This document shows, piece by piece, positions 42,388-52,975 of a DNA stretch of 64,000 nucleotides; positions within the stretch are counted from its first letter, which is position 1; each line of letters opens with the position of its first letter. This DNA is from DASUPK01 sp963795665 (GTDB lineage: Bacteria; Actinomycetota; Thermoleophilia; Solirubrobacterales; 70-9): positions 1 to 64,000 of the forward strand of contig CAWCIP010000001.1 of NCBI GenBank assembly GCA_963795665.1. The letters run 5' to 3'. The notes under the pieces were generated by a model. That model had not been told where the DNA came from and did no database searches. It was given only the letters and a program-made list of their open reading frames with translations. A program made the position numbers and the translations under genes.

Positions 42388-42461
42388 GGGCGGGTCCTGT
42401 CCCGGAATTTGACCGCGGATCGAGGCATCTCACCGCGGATCAAATTCCGGGCCACCCGCCC
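42388..42461. repeat. Long imperfect inverted repeat between radA and disA
   Basis: GGGCGGGT plus CCCGGAATTTGA (42388-42412) pairs with TCAAATTCCGGG plus ACCCGCCC (42440-42461), interrupted by a 5/2-base internal loop. The 27-base hairpin loop holds a repeated ACCGCGGATC direct repeat. It lies after the radA stop and before disA. A terminator, attenuator or binding site for a dimeric protein are possible; radA-disA spacing is otherwise unremarkable. Confidence 0.75.
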
Positions 42462-42469
42462 GAGAATCC

Positions 42470-43843
42470 CTACGCCACCCGCTTCAAATCCGTACGTCGG
42501 CCGCCCAACAGCGCCGCCTTCAGTGAGCTGACGGGGGACAGACCTTCGATGGCTTGATCGCCTGCTGGTGGGCCCAGGACCTTGCCCAGCCCGAATTTGC
42601 GGGCCTCGGCAACTCGGCGGTCTGCGTGTGCGACGTAACGCACCTCTCCTGTCAGGCCGATCTCTCCGAAGCAGGCGAGCGGCTTGCCGTCGGTTTCCAG
42701 GGCTTGGCCCGAATGGGCCGACGCGACCGCCATCGCGATCGCCAGGTCGGCGCCCGGCTCGTCGATCCGGACGCCCCCGGCGACGTTGACGAAGACATCG
42801 GCGGCGCCGATCGAGAGGCCTGCGTGGCGGGTGAGTACGGCGAGGACCAGGGCCAGCCGGTTTCGATCCACGCCGGTCGCGGTCCGGCGTGGCGGGACGA
42901 TCTCGGTCGGGGCGACCAGGGCCTGGACCTCCACCAGAAGCGGGCGGGTGCCCTCCATCGCGCAGAGGACGACCGACCCGGACGCTGGCCGCGCCTCGCC
43001 GACGAAGCGGGCGGACGGATCGAGAACCTCGACGAGGCCGCCCTGCCGCATCTCGAAGACGCCGACCTCGCTGGTCGCGCCGAAGCGGTTCTTGAGCGCG
43101 CGCAGGGTGCGGAAGGTCCGCTCGCGCTCGCCCTCGAAATGCAGCACGCAGTCCACCAGGTGCTCCAGCGCCCGTGGCCCCGCGAGCGACCCCTCCTTGG
43201 TGACATGGCCGATCAGGATGAGGGTGACGTCGAGGCGCTTCGCCGTCTCCAACAGTGCCGAGGTGGCTTCGCGAATCGCGCCGACGCTGCCGGGCGCCGC
43301 ATCGGGGATAGCCAGCGTCTGCACCGAGTCGATCACGCACGCCGCCGGGCGCTCGGCCTCGAGGGCCGCGAGCACGGACTCGAGCGACGGCTCGGCGAGC
43401 ATCGGTACCGACAGGGCGTCCTCCCCCAGCCGCTCCGCGCGCCGCCTGACCTGGGCGGGGGACTCCTCGCCGGATACGTAGAGGACCTCGCGGCCGGCGC
43501 CCGCGATGTTGGCCAATGCCATCCCGGCCAGGGTGCTCTTGCCGATCCCGGGCGCCCCGCCGAGGAGGACCAGCGAGCCCGGAACCAGGCCGCCACCCAG
43601 CACGCGGTCGAGCTCCGCGATCCCGGTGCCGAGCCGCGAGGACCGCTCGGACTGCACGTCGCGGAGCGGAACAGGCGTGGGTGCGCTGCTGCGCCTGGCC
43701 CCGCCGCCGCGACTCGAGCGAGCGGCGGGCGGGCCGGCCTGCTCGAGGGTGTTCCAGGCGCCGCAACCGGGGCATTGTCCGGTCCAGGTGAGGGCGGCGT
43801 GAGCGCACTCCGAGCAGCGGTATTGGGGACCCTTGGCTGCCAT
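42470..43843 (-). CDS. radA: DNA repair protein RadA
   Basis: 457 residues. N-terminal zinc finger YRCSECAHAALTWTGQCPGCGAWNT, RecA-like ATPase with Walker A GGAPGIGKSTL and the RadA-specific KNRFG motif LKNRFGATSEVGVF, and a C-terminal Lon-protease-like domain (GGVRIDEPGADLAIAMAVASAH). It drives branch migration in recombination and partners with DisA. The ATG is 6 nt after TAGCCT, a leaderless layout. Confidence 0.96.
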   Translation of the reverse strand: MAAKGPQYRCSECAHAALTWTGQCPGCGAWNTLEQAGPPAARSSRGGGARRSSAPTPVPLRDVQSERSSRLGTGIAELDRVLGGGLVPGSLVLLGGAPGIGKSTLAGMALANIAGAGREVLYVSGEESPAQVRRRAERLGEDALSVPMLAEPSLESVLAALEAERPAACVIDSVQTLAIPDAAPGSVGAIREATSALLETAKRLDVTLILIGHVTKEGSLAGPRALEHLVDCVLHFEGERERTFRTLRALKNRFGATSEVGVFEMRQGGLVEVLDPSARFVGEARPASGSVVLCAMEGTRPLLVEVQALVAPTEIVPPRRTATGVDRNRLALVLAVLTRHAGLSIGAADVFVNVAGGVRIDEPGADLAIAMAVASAHSGQALETDGKPLACFGEIGLTGEVRYVAHADRRVAEARKFGLGKVLGPPAGDQAIEGLSPVSSLKAALLGGRRTDLKRVA

Positions 43844-43849
43844 TTGCTC

Positions 43850-43855
43850 AGGCTA
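43850..43855 (-). promoter_or_regulatory. -10-like hexamer TAGCCT, leaderless start
   Basis: TAGCCT on the minus strand ends 6 nt before the radA ATG. Confidence 0.4.
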
Positions 43856-43966
43856 CGGACGGGTGATGACGCCTCCTGCGCAATTTGGCACGAGAGTCGC
43901 TCTGCCAAACAAGTAATTCTCGCCGCGGGGGTCAAGAACTGCGCTCTGAACGCCGATCAACCAGGC

Positions 43967-45454
43967 ATGACCTCAAGGGGAAGGTTCGATGCCCTCTGGA
44001 ATCGCGCCGGGCTGCCGCCCGCCGTGCGCTCGCTCGCGCTGATTGCGCTCGCCGGAGGACTGAGCGGGTTCTTCGCGGCCGCGTTTCCGGCGAGCCCGGC
44101 TGCCCCCGTTGAGCTGCTCCGGCTGGCCGGCGCCGTCGCGCTCTGCGCCGCGCTCGCCCTCTGGTGGCTCGGCAGTCGAGTGCCGCGCTGGTTCCTCCAT
44201 TTCGCGGTGATCGGCGGAACGGCGCTGATCTCCGTGCTGATCGCCCGCTCGGCCACCGGCGTGGGGATGGTCGTCACCGCCTGCGACTACATGTGGATGG
44301 GCGTCTATGCCGCCTTCTTCTTCTCGCGCGCCGCCGCTCGCGCGCATACGGCTCTGATCGCGGTCGCCTTCCTGGGCGCGCTCGTCGCCAACCCTCATCA
44401 CGTGCCCGCGGACGCCTGGATCTTCATGACCGCCTCGATCGTGGTGGCGACCGAGACGATCGGCCGGCAGAGCTCGCGCCTCCGTCATGAGGCGCACACC
44501 GATTCCCTCACCGGGCTGCTCAACCGCAAGGGCCTGGCGCCCGCCGCGGAACGTGCCTTCGCCCTCGCGGATCGGACGGGGATCCCGCTCACCGTCGCGC
44601 TGATCGACCTCGACGAGTTCAAGCTGGTGAACGACCGGAACGGGCACGCCGAGGGCGACCGCCTGCTGGTCCAGATGACCCAGACGTGGAGCGCGGAGCT
44701 CCGGCCGGGTGACATCTTCGCGCGCCTCGGCGGCGATGAGTTCCTGGTCATTCTCGTGGGCTCCGACGACGAGGCCAGGCGGCTCTTCGACCTGCTGCTC
44801 TTCATCTCGCCGGCGCAGTGGAGTGCCGGAGTGATCAAGCGACGCAACGGCGAGGACCTGAGCGCCCTCCTGGCGAGGGCCGACAACGCCCTATACGACT
44901 CGAAGCGCTCGCGCCGAGAGCGGCAGGACCTGGTCCCCGCGGCCGAGACCCCCGAGCCCGGCCTCAGCTCGAGCCGACGCACTGACCGGTGGCCGCTAAC
45001 CCGGGCTGTTCGGGAACGGCGCTCCGGCGAAGAAGGCGAACCAGATGAGGAACGCGATCATCGAGACGATCGCGGTCGCGACGAACAGCCGCTCCACCGG
45101 ATCGCTGCGCTCCTGGCCCGGTTTGTAGGGCGTGTCGCGCATGCTGCGATTCCAGGGGTCTCGCGCGGGCCGGCCCATTTCTCGCTTCAGGAGCCGGGCG
45201 CGGACCCAGGAGGCGATCAGCAGGAGCCCGTAGTAGGAGACGAGGATTCCGGTGCCGATGAAGACGGCGACCGGCCCATTGACCGCGCCGGTCTTTCCGT
45301 AGAACTGGGACGCGACGTAGATCCAGAAGAGCGGCACGCCGAACCCGATCAGCAGCGCCCCGACGAGGGTGAACGCGGTCGAGCCTGTCCCGACGAGAAC
45401 TCTCCTGAGCGCGGTCATCACTGCGGTCATTGGCTCGATCCGATCGATTCCTGA
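43967..45454 (+). CDS. Membrane-bound GGDEF diguanylate cyclase
   Basis: 495 residues. About five membrane segments span residues 15-165, then a GGDEF domain: HTDSLTGLLNRKGL, IDLDEFKLVNDRNGHAEGD and ARLGGDEFLVIL. An inhibitory RxxD (RPGD) sits five residues before GGDEF, so the cyclase looks active and feedback-regulated. The domain ends near residue 330; the remaining about 150 residues are a charged reading that is antisense to the whole convergent membrane-protein gene (44996-45430). That tail is probably non-native, so the real stop may have been lost. Confidence 0.88.
   Translation: MTSRGRFDALWNRAGLPPAVRSLALIALAGGLSGFFAAAFPASPAAPVELLRLAGAVALCAALALWWLGSRVPRWFLHFAVIGGTALISVLIARSATGVGMVVTACDYMWMGVYAAFFFSRAAARAHTALIAVAFLGALVANPHHVPADAWIFMTASIVVATETIGRQSSRLRHEAHTDSLTGLLNRKGLAPAAERAFALADRTGIPLTVALIDLDEFKLVNDRNGHAEGDRLLVQMTQTWSAELRPGDIFARLGGDEFLVILVGSDDEARRLFDLLLFISPAQWSAGVIKRRNGEDLSALLARADNALYDSKRSRRERQDLVPAAETPEPGLSSSRRTDRWPLTRAVRERRSGEEGEPDEERDHRDDRGRDEQPLHRIAALLARFVGRVAHAAIPGVSRGPAHFSLQEPGADPGGDQQEPVVGDEDSGADEDGDRPIDRAGLSVELGRDVDPEERHAEPDQQRPDEGERGRACPDENSPERGHHCGHWLDPIDS
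44996..45430 (-). CDS. Hypothetical membrane protein (144 aa)
   Basis: 144 residues with three clear hydrophobic segments (about 18-40, 54-76 and 118-138) and a basic loop WVRARLLKREMGRPARDPWNRSMRD. Not recognised beyond membrane protein. The hydrophobic pattern and loop charge support coding on this strand rather than the overlapping plus-strand GGDEF tail. Confidence 0.7.
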   Translation of the reverse strand: MTAVMTALRRVLVGTGSTAFTLVGALLIGFGVPLFWIYVASQFYGKTGAVNGPVAVFIGTGILVSYYGLLLIASWVRARLLKREMGRPARDPWNRSMRDTPYKPGQERSDPVERLFVATAIVSMIAFLIWFAFFAGAPFPNSPG

Positions 45455-45478
45455 CGCGTTCAGCGCCTCGGAGTCAGG

Positions 45479-46531
45479 TTAGCGGGCGGGCTCGGCTGCC
45501 AGGTACCGCAAATCCCGCTCGGGGTCGATTCCCCACTCGCCGGCGACCTCCGCCAGCTCGGGGCTTACCGGCCAGCGGTCGGGTCGCTCCTCTCCCGTGT
45601 GGTCCGGTGTCGCACCCTTGAGGGCCATGCAGCCGGCGTTGTCCCCGATCGAGCGGATCTCGTCGACCTGACCGGCGCCCAGGCGCTGGTCCTCCGGAAG
45701 GGCGGCCAGCTCGGCGCGCTTCTCCTCGATCGGCCGGGCGCCCTCCCCCGCCTCCTGGATCAGCGTCGGCACGACGCATTCGACCGCCTCGTGGGCCAGA
45801 TTCCACTGGCCAGCCAGCTGCATCGGGGTGAGGCCGACCTGCTCCGCGATCGGCCGCAGTCGATCGAGCTTCGCGCGGCCCTCGGCGATCCACCCGTCGG
45901 GCCGGAACGAGCGGTGGTCTCCCTGCGGCAGCTTCGTCTCGGTGGTGACGTCGTCCCAGAAGATCCCGCCGTAGTCCACCACCCGCGTGATCACACGGAC
46001 GTCGTGACGAGCGGCCGCCTCGAGACAGAGCTCGCCCGGCCAGGGCTCGAACGGATTGAGGATGATCATCGCCCAGTCGATCGCGTCTCCGAAGCGCTCG
46101 AAGCAGCGGACGACGTCGAGGGTGAACCCGTTGGCCGGTCCGGGGGCGACGCCGATCGCGTCCGCCAGACCAGCCTCGCGAAGCGCCGACATTCCCTCCC
46201 AGACCACCTCGCTCTCGTAGCCGGTGCGATCGGGGTTGTGCAGGAGCAGCAGGTCGAAGCGCTGCTGCCCCAGCCGCTCGAGGCTGCGCTCGGCGGCCAT
46301 TCGCAGATAGCCCGCGTACCGGTCGGGGGCCCGCAGGGACGGATCGGTGAACCGAGGGAAGCCCCTCGGCCCCTCGCGCTCGCCCTCGTAGAAGTCGTGG
46401 CCCACCGCCCCGACCAGGCAGTACTCGTCGCGGGCGACACCATCGAGCGCGCGCCCGAGCAGGGAGTCCGCCTCCCCCGTGCCGTAGACGTCGGCGGTCA
46501 GGACGGTGTCGATGCCATTGCCCGGCCGCAC
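45479..46531 (-). CDS. Aldo/keto reductase-family protein, N-terminus unclear
   Basis: TIM-barrel NADPH oxidoreductase family. VLTADVYGTGEADSLLGRAL holds the DxYGxGxxE catalytic region (Tyr) and LLLLHNPDR the His region; QVGLTPMQLAGQWNL and a C-terminal PTL-type nucleotide loop follow. The GTG at 46531 is the last canonical start, but sequence conserved as the first barrel strand (AIGTWSGGRFLHFGKS) reads upstream in the same frame to the clpC stop with no ATG, GTG or TTG. Start may lie in or at the end of clpC or be non-canonical. Substrate unknown. Confidence 0.82.
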   Translation of the reverse strand: MRPGNGIDTVLTADVYGTGEADSLLGRALDGVARDEYCLVGAVGHDFYEGEREGPRGFPRFTDPSLRAPDRYAGYLRMAAERSLERLGQQRFDLLLLHNPDRTGYESEVVWEGMSALREAGLADAIGVAPGPANGFTLDVVRCFERFGDAIDWAMIILNPFEPWPGELCLEAAARHDVRVITRVVDYGGIFWDDVTTETKLPQGDHRSFRPDGWIAEGRAKLDRLRPIAEQVGLTPMQLAGQWNLAHEAVECVVPTLIQEAGEGARPIEEKRAELAALPEDQRLGAGQVDEIRSIGDNAGCMALKGATPDHTGEERPDRWPVSPELAEVAGEWGIDPERDLRYLAAEPAR

Positions 46532-46610
46532 CAGGGACTCGAGCCGTTCCGGCTCGATCGACTTCCCGAAGTGGAGGAACCTGCCCCCGCTCCAGGTCCC
46601 GATCGCCGTG

Positions 46611-49193
<2,583 letters not shown>

Positions 49194-49504
49194 TCCGTCT
49201 CTCTCTGGTCTATCAATCGCTCCGGTTGTGTCTAGTTGCGGTCGTCTGGTTGGCTCTGAGTTAAGTACTACGAAGGCTCAGGGAACGCGGACTCCCCGGG
49301 GGCCCAATCCGTATCGGCTCCTGGCTGCCGATTCCTTGATTTGACCTCCGGTTCTGTCGGGGACGGCGAAGCCGAAAGTATAGCCGGGGGGTTTGCCCGG
49401 CCAGGCAGCACCCAGGCACGGCAACAGAACTCCCTGCAAGGTGCGGAAAGGAAAGACTCGTTCCGGGACCGCCGGGCGCTCCACCGCTTCTCGACCCGGA
49501 TCGG

Positions 49505-49510
49505 TACCTT
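49505..49510 (+). promoter_or_regulatory. -10-like hexamer TACCTT, leaderless start
   Basis: TACCTT ends 7 nt before the GTG at 49518 of a small membrane protein. Confidence 0.4.
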
Positions 49511-49517
49511 GCCGCCC

Positions 49518-49973
49518 GTGGGAGCACTCGACCGGCTGCGAGCGGCAAATGGGGATGACGGTTTCGTCGGTCGCGCGCGCTCCAGCCCCCGCCTGCTGGT
49601 CGGAATCGCCGGTGGGGCCCTGCTGGTGATGGCGTGGATCGGCTGGGCGATCTACGTGACCAGCGACCACGGAGCCAGGGCCGGCCTGGGAGTCATCATC
49701 GCCTGGCCCGCGGCGCTCGCAGCGTTGGCGCTCATTTCGCTGCCCTTCGTCGGCGCGTATCTGCTGATTCGGCGGCTGGCGGCGTCCGAGGAAGACGGGG
49801 GGACCGCCACGGCGGAGTCGGAGACCCCGGACGCCGACGATGTGGACGAGGAGGAGGACTCCGGCGACAAGGCGGAGGGGTCGGCGGATGAGGACGAGGA
49901 TTCCGAGGAGGACGAGGACTCCGACGAGGCCGATGAGCCCGAGTCGAGCGCGAAGGGCTCGTCCAAGAGCTAG
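49518..49973 (+). CDS. Two-segment membrane protein with acidic tail
   Basis: 151 residues from GTG 49518. Two hydrophobic segments (about 26-48 and 60-83) precede a highly acidic Glu/Asp/Ser-rich tail. Not recognised. The start is favoured by the TACCTT hexamer 7 nt upstream and by the absence of a good start further up; the longer frame back to 49341 has no hydrophobic logic. It shares the CTAG stop palindrome with the convergent lysS. Confidence 0.68.
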   Translation: MGALDRLRAANGDDGFVGRARSSPRLLVGIAGGALLVMAWIGWAIYVTSDHGARAGLGVIIAWPAALAALALISLPFVGAYLLIRRLAASEEDGGTATAESETPDADDVDEEEDSGDKAEGSADEDEDSEEDEDSDEADEPESSAKGSSKS

Positions 49974-51442
49974 TTCCGCATCGCTGGGAAGAGCACGACC
50001 TCGCGCAGCGTCTTCGCGCCGGTCAGGATCATCACGAGCCTGTCGATCCCGAGGCCGGCGCCGCCGGTCGGCGGCATCCCCTGCTCCAGGGACTCCACGA
50101 AGGTCTCGTCGTACGGCTGGGTCTCCTGGTCACCCCTGGCGATCTCCTCGGCCTGCGCCTCGAAGCGGCGCCGCTGCTCGTCAGGGTCGTTCAGCTCAGT
50201 GAACGAGTTGGAGATCTCGATGCCTCCGACGAACGCCTCCCAGCGCTCCACCAGCCCCTCCTCGCTGCGGTGCCGCTTGGCGAACGGCGAGAGCTCGACG
50301 GGGTAGTCGACGATGAAGGTCGGCTGGATCAGCTTCGGCTCCACCTCCTTGGAGAGCAGTCCGTCGACCAGCTTCCCCCATCCCTCCTCGGGATCGGGCT
50401 CGGTCCCCATCGCCTCCGCCAGCTGCTCGCGCGAGGGATGCTCCATCACGTCGATCCCGGTCTCCTCCTTGATCGCATCGCGGAGCGTGATGCGACGCCA
50501 TCTGGGTGAGAGCTCGATGGTCTCCCCCTCACGCTCGATCGTGGTCGTCCCGAGAACCGCCTGCGCGACCGCGGAGACCAGCCCCTCCAGCTCGGTGGCG
50601 GTGTCGTTGTAGTCCGCGTAGGCCTCGTACCACTCGAGCATCGTGAACTCGGGGTTGTGCTTGTGCGAGATCCCCTCGTTCCGGAAGTCCTTGCCGAGCT
50701 CGTAGACCCTGTCGATGCCCCCCACCACCAGCCGCTTCAGGTAGAGCTCCGTGGCGATCCTCAGATACAGGTCCCGGTCGAGCGCGTTGTGGTGCGTGGT
50801 GAAGGGCCGGGCGAGCGCCCCCCCGTACAGCGGCTGGAGCACAGGGGTCTCGACCTCGACGAAGCCCCTACCGTCGAACCAGCGCCGGACCTCGGCGATC
50901 GTGCGTGCTCGCTTCAGAAAGAGCTCGCGAGTCTCCTCGTTCGCCATCAGGTCGAGCTCCCGCCGGCGGTAGCGCGTCTCGACGTCCTCCAGTCCGTGGA
51001 ACTTCTCGGGCGGCGGCCGCAGGCTCTTCGAGAGCAGCTCCCAGGCATCGGCCCTGATCGAGAGCTCGCCCCGCTTGGAGGCGAAGACCGTTCCCTCGAT
51101 GCCGACGATGTCCCCGATGTCCAGCGAGAGCAGGCCCTCGTACGCCTCGCCGAGCTCGTCGACCCTCGCCTGGACCTGGATCTCGCCGGTGCCGTCCTTC
51201 AGGTCCAGGAACGACGCCTTGCCGTGTCCGCGCCTGGCCGTGAGCCGGCCTGCGACCCGGTAGCGGTCGCTGGTCTCCTCGCCCGCCTCGATCGACTGAT
51301 GGGATTCGCGCACCGCGGCGATCTCGGTGCGATCGGCGAAGCCGTGCGGGAATGGCTCGATCCCCGCCTCTCGCAGGCGCTCCAGCTTCGCCCGCCGATC
51401 GGCGAGCAACTCGGACTCGGTGCGCTTCGGCTCCTCGTTCAC
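49970..51442 (-). CDS. lysS: Lysyl-tRNA synthetase (class II)
   Basis: 490 residues. OB-fold anticodon domain (RVAGRLTARRGHGKASFLDLKDGTGEIQVQ), then class II motifs: FRNEGISHKHNPEFTMLEWYEAYADY (motif 2) and GLGIDRLVMILTGAKTLREVVLFP (motif 3). Charges tRNA-Lys. The GTG is 7 nt from TAGGCT; the greA stop is only 19 bp upstream, so lysS may have its own leaderless transcript besides the greA-lysS operon. Confidence 0.97.
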   Translation of the reverse strand: MNEEPKRTESELLADRRAKLERLREAGIEPFPHGFADRTEIAAVRESHQSIEAGEETSDRYRVAGRLTARRGHGKASFLDLKDGTGEIQVQARVDELGEAYEGLLSLDIGDIVGIEGTVFASKRGELSIRADAWELLSKSLRPPPEKFHGLEDVETRYRRRELDLMANEETRELFLKRARTIAEVRRWFDGRGFVEVETPVLQPLYGGALARPFTTHHNALDRDLYLRIATELYLKRLVVGGIDRVYELGKDFRNEGISHKHNPEFTMLEWYEAYADYNDTATELEGLVSAVAQAVLGTTTIEREGETIELSPRWRRITLRDAIKEETGIDVMEHPSREQLAEAMGTEPDPEEGWGKLVDGLLSKEVEPKLIQPTFIVDYPVELSPFAKRHRSEEGLVERWEAFVGGIEISNSFTELNDPDEQRRRFEAQAEEIARGDQETQPYDETFVESLEQGMPPTGGAGLGIDRLVMILTGAKTLREVVLFPAMRN

Positions 51443-51449
51443 GACGGGG

Positions 51450-51455
51450 AGCCTA
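51450..51455 (-). promoter_or_regulatory. -10-like hexamer TAGGCT, leaderless start
   Basis: TAGGCT on the minus strand ends 7 nt before the lysS GTG, inside the short greA-lysS gap. Confidence 0.35.
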
Positions 51456-51461
51456 TGCGCC

Positions 51462-51941
51462 CTAAGCCGCCTCGATCTTGGTGACCTTGAACTTCTTCTT
51501 GGGGCCGCGGGGCGTCTCCACCGTCACGACCTCGTTCCGCTTGCTCCCGACCAGGGCCTTGCCGATCGGCGACTCGTTCGAGAGCTTGTGCTCGGTCGGA
51601 TCGGCCTCGGCGGAGCCGACGATCTGGAACTTCTGCGACTTCCCCGACTTCTGGTCCTTGACGTGGACGACCGCGCCGACCCCGACGGTCTCGGTGTCGA
51701 GCTGCTTGTTGTCGATGACGGCGGCCCTGCGCAGCCTGTCCTGGAGCGATGCGATCCGCTGCTCCAGCATGGCCTGCTCGTTCTTGGCGTCGTCGTACTC
51801 GGAGTTCTCAGCGATGTCCCCGAACTCCCGCGCCTGCTTGATGCGGTCCGCGACCTCGCGGCGCTTGGCGTTCTCCAGGTACTCGAGCTCCTCCTTGAGC
51901 TTCTCGAGCCCCTCCGGGGTGATCAGTGTCTCGCGCGCCAA
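51462..51941 (-). CDS. greA: Transcription elongation factor GreA
   Basis: 159 residues. N-terminal antiparallel coiled coil (LITPEGLEKLKEELEYLENAKRREVADRIKQAREFGDIAENSEYDDAKNEQ with the acidic tip DIAENSEYDDAK) and C-terminal FKBP-like domain (VGSAEADPTEHKLSNESPIGKALVG). Reactivates backtracked RNA polymerase. TTG start with GGAAGGAAG upstream. It is upstream of lysS. Confidence 0.96.
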   Translation of the reverse strand: MARETLITPEGLEKLKEELEYLENAKRREVADRIKQAREFGDIAENSEYDDAKNEQAMLEQRIASLQDRLRRAAVIDNKQLDTETVGVGAVVHVKDQKSGKSQKFQIVGSAEADPTEHKLSNESPIGKALVGSKRNEVVTVETPRGPKKKFKVTKIEAA

Positions 51942-52092
51942 CTCTCTCGCTTCCTTCCTGGTGGTTTGCTCGCCACACGAAAGCCCTGCTATGAGGCGAA
52001 AAATGAGCCCGCACCGACGGGGAGAAACCCACGACGGTCCGGGCGAAGCGCGACAGTATAGCGCCGGTCTTTCGGGTGGTCGAGGGGCTCGA

Positions 52093-52968
52093 TCAGGCAG
52101 CCAGGGCGGCTTGCAGGGCCCCCGCGACGCGGCCCGGATCCTCGATCTGCGGATAGTGGCCCAGATCCCCGAAGCGGGTAACCGGCGCCTGCGGTCGCAA
52201 CTCCAGGACCGCGTTCAAAACCGCCTCGGTTGCGACAGGGTCGAGCATTCCCCATGCAAGGGATACGGGCTTCGGCCAGTCGCGGATCGCTCCGTGCCAA
52301 CGGTCGGCGTGCTTGAAGCGCTCACCCATGTAGGCGATCGTCCTATGGTTGAGGGTGCGCCCGCCCCCGGCGCAGATCAGTGCCCATTGATCCCTGGCCT
52401 CTTCATCCGTCAGGGGGTGGCCCGCGGAGAAGATCGATCCGAACTGCTGCCGGAAGAAGCGCTCGCTCGACAGCCGCGACATCAGTGGACCGAGAGGGCT
52501 CCTCAGGATCCGCTGCCCGAGGGTGGGGCTCGCGGCGCCCTGGATCATGGATCCGTTGAGCAGGAGGGCCCCGGTGACGTTCATCTGCACCTTGCCCTCG
52601 ATGTCACGGGCCATCAGCTCGGTCGCCACCGAGGTTCCCATGTCGTGGGCCAGGAGGAAAACCTTGGGCATTCGATCCCCATGGCGGTGGACGAGCTCCT
52701 CCACCAGGTCGGCCTGCCAGTGCAGCGTGTATTCGTGGTCCCGCGGTTTCTCGGAGAGCCCGAAGCCGAGAAAGTCGGGCGCAAGCACGGAGTGCTCGGT
52801 GTCTCGCTCGAGCAGCAGCCGCCAGTCGTATGAGCTCGAAGGGAACCCGTGGAGCAGCAGCAAGAGCGGCCCGGCGCCGTCGCGCCGGAAGACGTGGATG
52901 CGCCGCCCGCGGAAATCCTCGTCGCTCCCGCGATCCCGCCATGCGGCCACCCGCGTGTTCAGCTGCAT
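52093..52968 (-). CDS. Alpha/beta hydrolase (epoxide hydrolase/haloalkane dehalogenase-like)
   Basis: 291 residues. LLLLHGFPSSSYDW is the HGFP oxyanion motif; the nucleophile elbow LLAHDMGTSVA has Asp instead of Ser, the mark of epoxide hydrolases and haloalkane dehalogenases. AWGMLDPVA and FGDLGHYPQIEDP give acid and His. A cap domain lies between. It is embedded between greA and dus, unlike the usual gene order, so it is a probable insertion. Confidence 0.88.
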   Translation of the reverse strand: MQLNTRVAAWRDRGSDEDFRGRRIHVFRRDGAGPLLLLLHGFPSSSYDWRLLLERDTEHSVLAPDFLGFGLSEKPRDHEYTLHWQADLVEELVHRHGDRMPKVFLLAHDMGTSVATELMARDIEGKVQMNVTGALLLNGSMIQGAASPTLGQRILRSPLGPLMSRLSSERFFRQQFGSIFSAGHPLTDEEARDQWALICAGGGRTLNHRTIAYMGERFKHADRWHGAIRDWPKPVSLAWGMLDPVATEAVLNAVLELRPQAPVTRFGDLGHYPQIEDPGRVAGALQAALAA

Positions 52969-52975
52969 TCCCGCC

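Noticed and set aside
49194..49517. 324-bp gap before clpC searched for an RNA gene or CtsR/HspR-type operator
   Set aside because: No convincing CtsR heptad repeat, HAIR element or stable structured RNA was seen; it is left as an unassigned promoter region.
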